Assembly: GCF_003385455.1 (NCBI RefSeq)
Contig: NZ_QNUF01000011.1
Location: forward strand, 1 to 64,000
Reading direction: 5' to 3'
Length of the DNA stretch: 64,000 nucleotides
Source: Chryseobacterium rhizosphaerae
Lineage (GTDB): Bacteria > Bacteroidota > Bacteroidia > Flavobacteriales > Weeksellaceae
The notes under the pieces were generated by a model that was given only the letters and a program-made list of their open reading frames with translations, had not been told where the DNA came from and did not search any database. Both the position numbers and the translations under genes were made by a program. Position 1 is the first letter of the stretch. Each line of letters opens with the position of its first letter. This document shows, in pieces, positions 59,050 through 64,000 of this stretch.

Positions 59050-61173
59050 ATGATGTTATTGAGTATACATAATCTGAGTCTTCCTATAGAAGATCCGGTA
59101 CTGAAGTTCCTGTTGGTACTGGTCATTATCCTTGCAGCGCCACTATTATTGAATAAAATTAAAGTTCCACATCTGCTGGGGCTTATCATTGCCGGAGCCA
59201 TAATAGGACCTAATGGTTTCAATGTACTGTCCAGGGACAGCAGCATTGTAGTTACGGGAACTACCGGACTCCTCTACATCATGTTTCTGGCCGGACTGGA
59301 GATCGACATGGGTGATTTTAAAAAGAACAAATGGAAAAGCCTTACTTTTGGACTTTATACCTTTACTGTTCCATTTGTTTTAGGATATTTAGGCGGTTAT
59401 TATCTCCTTCATTTCTCGATGCTGACTTCGATATTATTTGCCAGTCTTTTTTCTTCTCATACCCTTATCGCCTATCCATTGGTAAGTAAATTGGGGATTG
59501 CAAAAAATAAGGCCGTTAATATTACCGTTGGAGGAACAATGATTACAGATATTCTGGCTTTATTGGTTCTTGCCGTAATCGTTGGAATGTCACAGGGAGA
59601 TGTAGGTACTGAATTTTGGGTAAAACTATCAGTTTCTTTTGTGGTTTTTGCCCTTATTGTACTTATTGTATTCCCTATTATAGGACGTTGGTTTTTCAAA
59701 AGGGTGGATGATAAAATCTCGCAATATATTTTTGTACTGGTCATGATTTATCTGGCCGCTATGCTTGCTGAGCTAGCCGGTGTAGAAGCTATTATCGGTG
59801 CATTCTTTGCCGGATTGGCATTAAACAGGCTTATCCCTCACACCTCTTCTTTGATGAACAGAGTTGAATTTGTAGGAAATGCAATCTTCATTCCGTTCTT
59901 CCTGATCAGTGTTGGAATGCTGATCGACTTTAAGGTTTTCTTTAAAAGCTGGGAAACGCTGGAGGTAGCCGGAATTATGCTTGTAGCCTCCATTGGAGGA
60001 AAATATCTTTCCGCTGTAGCCACTCAAAAAACTTTCAGACTGACTAAAGAAGAAGGAAAACTGATCTTCGGACTAAGTTCTGCTTCAGCGGCCGCCACAC
60101 TGGCATCGGTAATGGTAGGTTATAATATTATCCTCTCCGAAACCGAGACTGGAGAACCCGTAAGATTATTGAATGAGCATGTACTGAACGGAAGTATTTT
60201 ACTGATTCTTATTTCCTGTACCATTTCCTCTTTCATTTCTATGGCAAGTGCCCAGAAAATTGCAGAAACGGATAATGAAGATACCGTTTCAGGGAACAGC
60301 CATGAAGATGAAAATATACTGTTAGCCATCAACCATGAAGAAACTGTTGAAAGAATGGTCAATCTTGGAATCCTCATAAAAGCCCACTCTAACACGGAAG
60401 ACCTGTTTGCTTTAAATGTAATTAATGAAGATAAGAATGAATCTTCTGTAAAAAATGCGGAAAAACTTCTTCATCAGGCTACAGATGCGGCGGCAGCGGC
60501 AGATGTTAAATTACAGGCTTTAAAAAGGTACGACAATGATGTTATCAATGGGGTCAACAACGTAATTAAAGAACAGAAAATTACAGATCTTATTATTGGA
60601 TTAGAAGATGAGAAGGGATTCTCCCCGTCTTTTGTCTATAATCTATACAATGGTTACCTTCAGAATGATGATGTGAATGTATTGGTATACCATGCAGCAC
60701 AGCCTCTCTCTACAATCAAAAGGTATGCTGTGATGATTCCTGAAAATGCCCATAAAGATGCTGGATTCTTCCATGCACTTTTAAGGGTTTGGAATATTGC
60801 CAGAAATTCCGGGGCAACAATGGTTTTTTATGCCCCTGAAAACATTATTGATATTCTTCAGAAAATCATGAAGAAAGCCAGTATAGAAGCAGAATTCATT
60901 ATCATGAGCACATGGCAGGACGGTGAAAAAACAGCTGCCCAGCTTAAGGATGATGAAGCTTTAATTATCTTGATGGCCAAACGCGGTATGAAGTCTTATA
61001 TTCCGCGAATGAGATTAATTCCTGAACTTTTAAACAGAAATCTGAGTGACAATAATTATCTTTTGATTTTTCCATTCTCAGAATATGATAAAAACAGCCC
61101 CGAAATACGCTCCGTAGGAAACCATGGAGACTTTGTGGAAATAGGAAATGTGATTCAGAACATCTTTAAATAA
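59050..61173 (+). CDS. CPA2-type cation:proton antiporter with C-terminal USP-like domain
   Basis: This 707-aa protein has a Kef/NhaP-like membrane part of about 12 helices (about 20-410). VPHLLGLIIAGAIIGPNGFNVL is its first signature and GVEAIIGAFFAGLALNRLIP its second (in part). A cytoplasmic part of about 290 residues (about 415-707) looks like a pair of universal-stress-protein-type domains (ITDLIIGLEDEKGF). It is not a KefB/KefC with RCK domain. It would exchange K or Na for H. Downstream genes follow at 17 bp (SH3) and beyond. Confidence 0.9.
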   Translation: MMLLSIHNLSLPIEDPVLKFLLVLVIILAAPLLLNKIKVPHLLGLIIAGAIIGPNGFNVLSRDSSIVVTGTTGLLYIMFLAGLEIDMGDFKKNKWKSLTFGLYTFTVPFVLGYLGGYYLLHFSMLTSILFASLFSSHTLIAYPLVSKLGIAKNKAVNITVGGTMITDILALLVLAVIVGMSQGDVGTEFWVKLSVSFVVFALIVLIVFPIIGRWFFKRVDDKISQYIFVLVMIYLAAMLAELAGVEAIIGAFFAGLALNRLIPHTSSLMNRVEFVGNAIFIPFFLISVGMLIDFKVFFKSWETLEVAGIMLVASIGGKYLSAVATQKTFRLTKEEGKLIFGLSSASAAATLASVMVGYNIILSETETGEPVRLLNEHVLNGSILLILISCTISSFISMASAQKIAETDNEDTVSGNSHEDENILLAINHEETVERMVNLGILIKAHSNTEDLFALNVINEDKNESSVKNAEKLLHQATDAAAAADVKLQALKRYDNDVINGVNNVIKEQKITDLIIGLEDEKGFSPSFVYNLYNGYLQNDDVNVLVYHAAQPLSTIKRYAVMIPENAHKDAGFFHALLRVWNIARNSGATMVFYAPENIIDILQKIMKKASIEAEFIIMSTWQDGEKTAAQLKDDEALIILMAKRGMKSYIPRMRLIPELLNRNLSDNNYLLIFPFSEYDKNSPEIRSVGNHGDFVEIGNVIQNIFK

Positions 61174-61190
61174 TACCAGCTAGTTTAGCC

Positions 61191-61880
61191 ATGCTTTTAG
61201 TCTTTAAAACAATATTGAAAACAAAGAAGATAATCCTTTTAACAGCAACCTTAGGGGTACAGCTTTCTTTTGCGCAGTTTGCAAAGATTGTAGATAAGGA
61301 CGGCTATGTAAATGTAAGGGAAAATGCAGATGCCAACAGTAAAATCATTGGAAAGATCAATTCGGATGAAATCGTCTATATATTTGAAGATGACAATAAG
61401 AATTGGGCTAATGTAAGCAATGGTTACATTCACAATTCAAGACTGAAATATATAAAATCTTATCAGGCTGTTCCCCCCACTGTACGTGATGCAAACAAAG
61501 CAATCTTTAAATCAGGAAATATTAAAGTAAATATTGTTTCCGGAACATTTAATTTTAAGGAAAATGAAAAAGATTTTTCTTCAACACTGTATGGAGATTT
61601 CTATAAAGAGCAGCAAGTTTGGGGAATAGACGGTACCATTCCTAAGACACACTATATTTCTATTACTGCACAAATGGGAAACAAAATCATTCAAATTCCT
61701 GCAAAAGAGATTGAAAATCTGTTCGAGATCAATAATAAATCTACAACCTGTTATTATGACCATACCAATGATATCTTATACATATCCATGTTAAATTCTG
61801 ATGGTGCCGGCACCTATGTAGCCCTTTTCACTATTGAGAAAGGGGAATATAAAGGAAGAACTTTGGAGATTCCTTTTTAA
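61191..61880 (+). CDS. Secreted SH3-domain protein, unknown role
   Basis: This 229-aa protein has a long signal peptide (ending VQLSFAQ, residue 29). It is followed by a bacterial SH3 domain (about 30-88: KIVDKDGYVNVRENADANSKIIGKI, NGYIHNSRL, shown in part). The rest is a beta-rich domain (TFNFKENEKDFSSTL, NDILYISMLNSDGAGTYVALF). SH3b domains often bind cell-wall or other ligands outside the cytoplasm. It is 17 bp from the antiporter gene, suggesting an operon. Confidence 0.85.
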   Translation: MLLVFKTILKTKKIILLTATLGVQLSFAQFAKIVDKDGYVNVRENADANSKIIGKINSDEIVYIFEDDNKNWANVSNGYIHNSRLKYIKSYQAVPPTVRDANKAIFKSGNIKVNIVSGTFNFKENEKDFSSTLYGDFYKEQQVWGIDGTIPKTHYISITAQMGNKIIQIPAKEIENLFEINNKSTTCYYDHTNDILYISMLNSDGAGTYVALFTIEKGEYKGRTLEIPF

Positions 61881-61956
61881 TTTGGTTTCCAAGCTAGATC
61901 TTTTAATGAGCATTAGACTTTAGTTTCAATTTTGTATTTTGCCGCAAAAATAATTC

Positions 61957-62769
61957 ATGAAACAAATTATCAAATTTTTCTTCATCTTTATACCAGCTAT
62001 TACCTTTGCACAGGATCTTAAATATTCTGAAAAAGAACTTCAGCAGAAACTAGACTCCATCAAAACAGAGGCTAATTTACTTTTCTCCCATGAAAATGCC
62101 TCATGGCATGCCAGTGATCTGGCTAACACTAACCCTAAACTCCGTGAGAATATGGGAAGCTACCTAACCTATCAGTCAAAGGATATCATAAAAACAGTTT
62201 TTCTTAATAAAGACCAAAGTAAAATCATCGCTGAATATGACTTTAAAAACGACCAGAAATCACCTGTAAAAGAAAGCTTTACACAAAGAGAACTGGACAG
62301 TACAGAAAGTACTCTAAAGAACATTCATTCTGTGGTCATTCCGCAATTGTCAGATCCCAAATATGAAGTGGCATTACCACAAGGATATAGTCTGAACCTG
62401 ATTCTTATTCCATTTAAGGAAAATTATAAAATATATCTGATTTCAGGAACTTCTCAATCCGGAATCATTCCGTTTGGAAATGATTATCTTTTTGTATCAG
62501 ATAATAAAGGAAAGATTATTTCTAATCAAAAAATTCATTCAAGACTAGTGCCTGCTCAGGCAACAATGGGAGATAGAAGTATAGCAACAATGGTTACTCA
62601 TAGTCATTTAAAAACCAACCCGTTTATTTCAGCTACGGATATCTGTACTTTTAAACTTTATGCTCCGCTTACAAAACTGGAAGAATTTTCTATTTACTCT
62701 CCTGCATTAGGAACTTATATGAAATACAATTACAAAAAGGATAGTATAGAAATAGTTAAAAAACCTTAG
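61957..62769 (+). CDS. Secreted protein of unknown function
   Basis: This 270-aa protein has a signal peptide (MKQIIKFFFIFIPAITFAQ) and a mixed alpha/beta mature domain without a recognised family (SEKELQQKLDSIKTEANLLF; GYSLNLILIPFKENYKIYLISGTS, in part). One Cys is present near the C-terminus (TDICTFKLY). The upstream GTATTTTG is one base from the -7 consensus. It follows the SH3 gene by 77 bp and has its own terminator. Confidence 0.7.
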   Translation: MKQIIKFFFIFIPAITFAQDLKYSEKELQQKLDSIKTEANLLFSHENASWHASDLANTNPKLRENMGSYLTYQSKDIIKTVFLNKDQSKIIAEYDFKNDQKSPVKESFTQRELDSTESTLKNIHSVVIPQLSDPKYEVALPQGYSLNLILIPFKENYKIYLISGTSQSGIIPFGNDYLFVSDNKGKIISNQKIHSRLVPAQATMGDRSIATMVTHSHLKTNPFISATDICTFKLYAPLTKLEEFSIYSPALGTYMKYNYKKDSIEIVKKP

Positions 62770-62782
62770 ATATAAACAAAAA

Positions 62783-62816
62783 AATAGCTGTAGTTTTCTC
62801 TACAGCTATTTTTATA
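62783..62816 (+). terminator. Terminator between the secreted protein gene and purK
   Basis: AAATAGCTGTAG and CTACAGCTATTT pair perfectly with a short loop and T-rich end; it can serve both convergent genes. Confidence 0.93.
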
Positions 62817-62829
62817 TATTTCAATTCAG

Positions 62830-63942
62830 TTATTCTGAAATCACTCTCACCATTCCTTTCACCATGACAAGCTTTTCCATAAGCTCTTCTCTGGAATCTG
62901 CCAACACATTGATGTGTCCCATTTTTCTTCCAGGTTTGGTTTCGGTTTTTCCATATAAATGGATGTAGGTTTCTGGTAACTTAAGGACATCTTCCATTCC
63001 TTCGTATACTACTTTTCCTTCATATCCTTCTGCTCCTACCAGATTCAGCATACCGCTATAGGTAATAGCGTCTGTATCCGCCAATGGTAAGTTCTTTACC
63101 ACACGGTACATTTGCTCAAACTGTGAATTGGTATTTCCTTCCTGACTCTGGTGTCCCGAGTTGTGCAGTCTTGGAGCCGTTTCATTAACCCAAATTTTTC
63201 CTTCTTTGTCTAAGAACAATTCAATAGCAAATAATCCCGGAGAATTAACAGCATTTAAAAATTTCTCAGTAATAGAATCAATCTGGGATTGAACATCTTC
63301 AGTAAGAAGAACCGGACATACATTAAAATCCAGTAGATTCAACTTGGGATCAGCAACCATTTCCGTTACAGGAAAAATATTGGTTTCTCCTTTTTCATTT
63401 CTGGCTACAATTACAGATAATTCTTTATCAATATCCACAAGGCTTTCGATCACAGAGGCATCCTTCCATAAATGCTGGTAATCATCTTCCGTTTTGATCA
63501 CCTGTACCCCTTTTCCATCATAACCTCCCGTATTCATTTTCTGAACAAACGGCAGGGGCATCATGATTTTTTCATCACTGTTCCAGACAATCTGAAATTC
63601 AGGGCTTGGGATATCGTAAGCTTTATAAAATTCTTTTTGAAGGATTTTTTGCTGGATGGTTTTGATAATACTCGCATTAGGAACTACTTTTATTCCCTGC
63701 TTTTCAAGTTCTGCCAAAGCATCCGCATTCACATGTTCTATTTCAATGGTAACCACATCTTTATCTTTTCCGAAGTTCAGAACCGTTTCATAATCATTGA
63801 AGTTTCCCTGTGTGAAATATGAAATATTATGACATGGTGCATCAGATGCGGGATCCAATGTATAAAACTCATCATCATATTTCAGAGCACTCTGTATCAA
63901 CATTCTTCCCAGCTGTCCGCCTCCCAGAATTCCTATTTTCAT
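62830..63942 (-). CDS. purK: N5-carboxyaminoimidazole ribonucleotide synthase
   Basis: This 370-aa ATP-grasp enzyme makes N5-CAIR from AIR, ATP and bicarbonate. MKIGILGGGQLGRML is the N-terminal signature; NTGGYDGKGVQVI and FAIELFLDKEGKIWVNETAPRLHNSGH (in part) give the ATP-grasp core, and the C-terminal GHINVLAD is typical. It needs PurE, whose gene is about 6.6 kb to the left on the same strand, separated by six genes. Intact. Confidence 0.96.
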   Translation of the reverse strand: MKIGILGGGQLGRMLIQSALKYDDEFYTLDPASDAPCHNISYFTQGNFNDYETVLNFGKDKDVVTIEIEHVNADALAELEKQGIKVVPNASIIKTIQQKILQKEFYKAYDIPSPEFQIVWNSDEKIMMPLPFVQKMNTGGYDGKGVQVIKTEDDYQHLWKDASVIESLVDIDKELSVIVARNEKGETNIFPVTEMVADPKLNLLDFNVCPVLLTEDVQSQIDSITEKFLNAVNSPGLFAIELFLDKEGKIWVNETAPRLHNSGHQSQEGNTNSQFEQMYRVVKNLPLADTDAITYSGMLNLVGAEGYEGKVVYEGMEDVLKLPETYIHLYGKTETKPGRKMGHINVLADSREELMEKLVMVKGMVRVISE

Positions 63943-64000
63943 TTTTTATTTTTATTAGATTTATTCTTATTGAACTTTATCAATTTTTAAGTATCCAAGT

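Overview
The window looks like a chromosomal segment of a Bacteroidota flavobacterium, most likely a Chryseobacterium-type organism. This rests on gliding/type IX secretion genes (gldJ, porU, porV), a TonB-dependent receptor with a carboxypeptidase-like N-domain, promoters fitting the Bacteroidota TAnnTTTG -7 box, low GC content, weak Shine-Dalgarno signals and compact operons. No rRNA, tRNA, CRISPR array, prophage or transposase gene was seen. Species assignment is inference only.

Region 1 (1-10.9 kb, minus strand) is a complete urease locus. In transcription order it reads: a small secreted protein of unknown function, ureA, ureB, ureC, an outer-membrane barrel protein, ureE, ureF, ureG, ureD, a NicO/UreH-type nickel permease, a urea channel and a TonB-dependent receptor. 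It therefore appears to carry the enzyme, nickel insertion, and both urea and nickel uptake. Region 2 (11-26 kb) is mixed housekeeping and accessory: pruA, two small related lipoproteins, a TPR/AraC membrane regulator, a secreted thioredoxin, a FabH-like ketosynthase, corA, a patatin with a membrane hairpin, a flavin quinone reductase with divergent HxlR regulator, a Tag glycosylase with a MazG-like partner, and a DoxD-DoxA fusion with a small upstream protein.

Region 3 (26-33.6 kb, minus) holds an unrecognised 200-aa protein and a tetR-tolC-emrA-emrB drug-efflux operon with a clear palindromic operator, then holB. Region 4 (33.8-47.7 kb) carries an aldehyde dehydrogenase, an outer-membrane protein, lptC, anmK, a SRPBCC protein and NUDIX protein sharing a 36-bp divergent promoter region, murF, gldJ, and porU-porV. 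Region 5 (48-64 kb) carries an FUSC transporter, a phosphopantetheinyl transferase, a tandem-duplicated aspartate/glutamate-racemase-like protein, a HugZ-like flavin-binding protein, ahcY, YiaA, purE, a DMT exporter, an esterase, a lipoprotein/antiporter/SH3 gene run, and purK.

The most distinctive non-genic content is several families of dispersed intergenic repeats. One is a two-hairpin element built on a TAAAGCC core (four copies). Another is heptamer ACATTAT arrays at the 3' ends of minus-strand genes (two arrays, one decayed relative). A third is a GAGA-rich module flanking the urea-channel gene on both sides. The strongest leads for something new are the self-contained urea/nickel import-and-urease locus with two outer-membrane proteins, the tandem racemase with one apparently dead half, and the two-hairpin repeat family.
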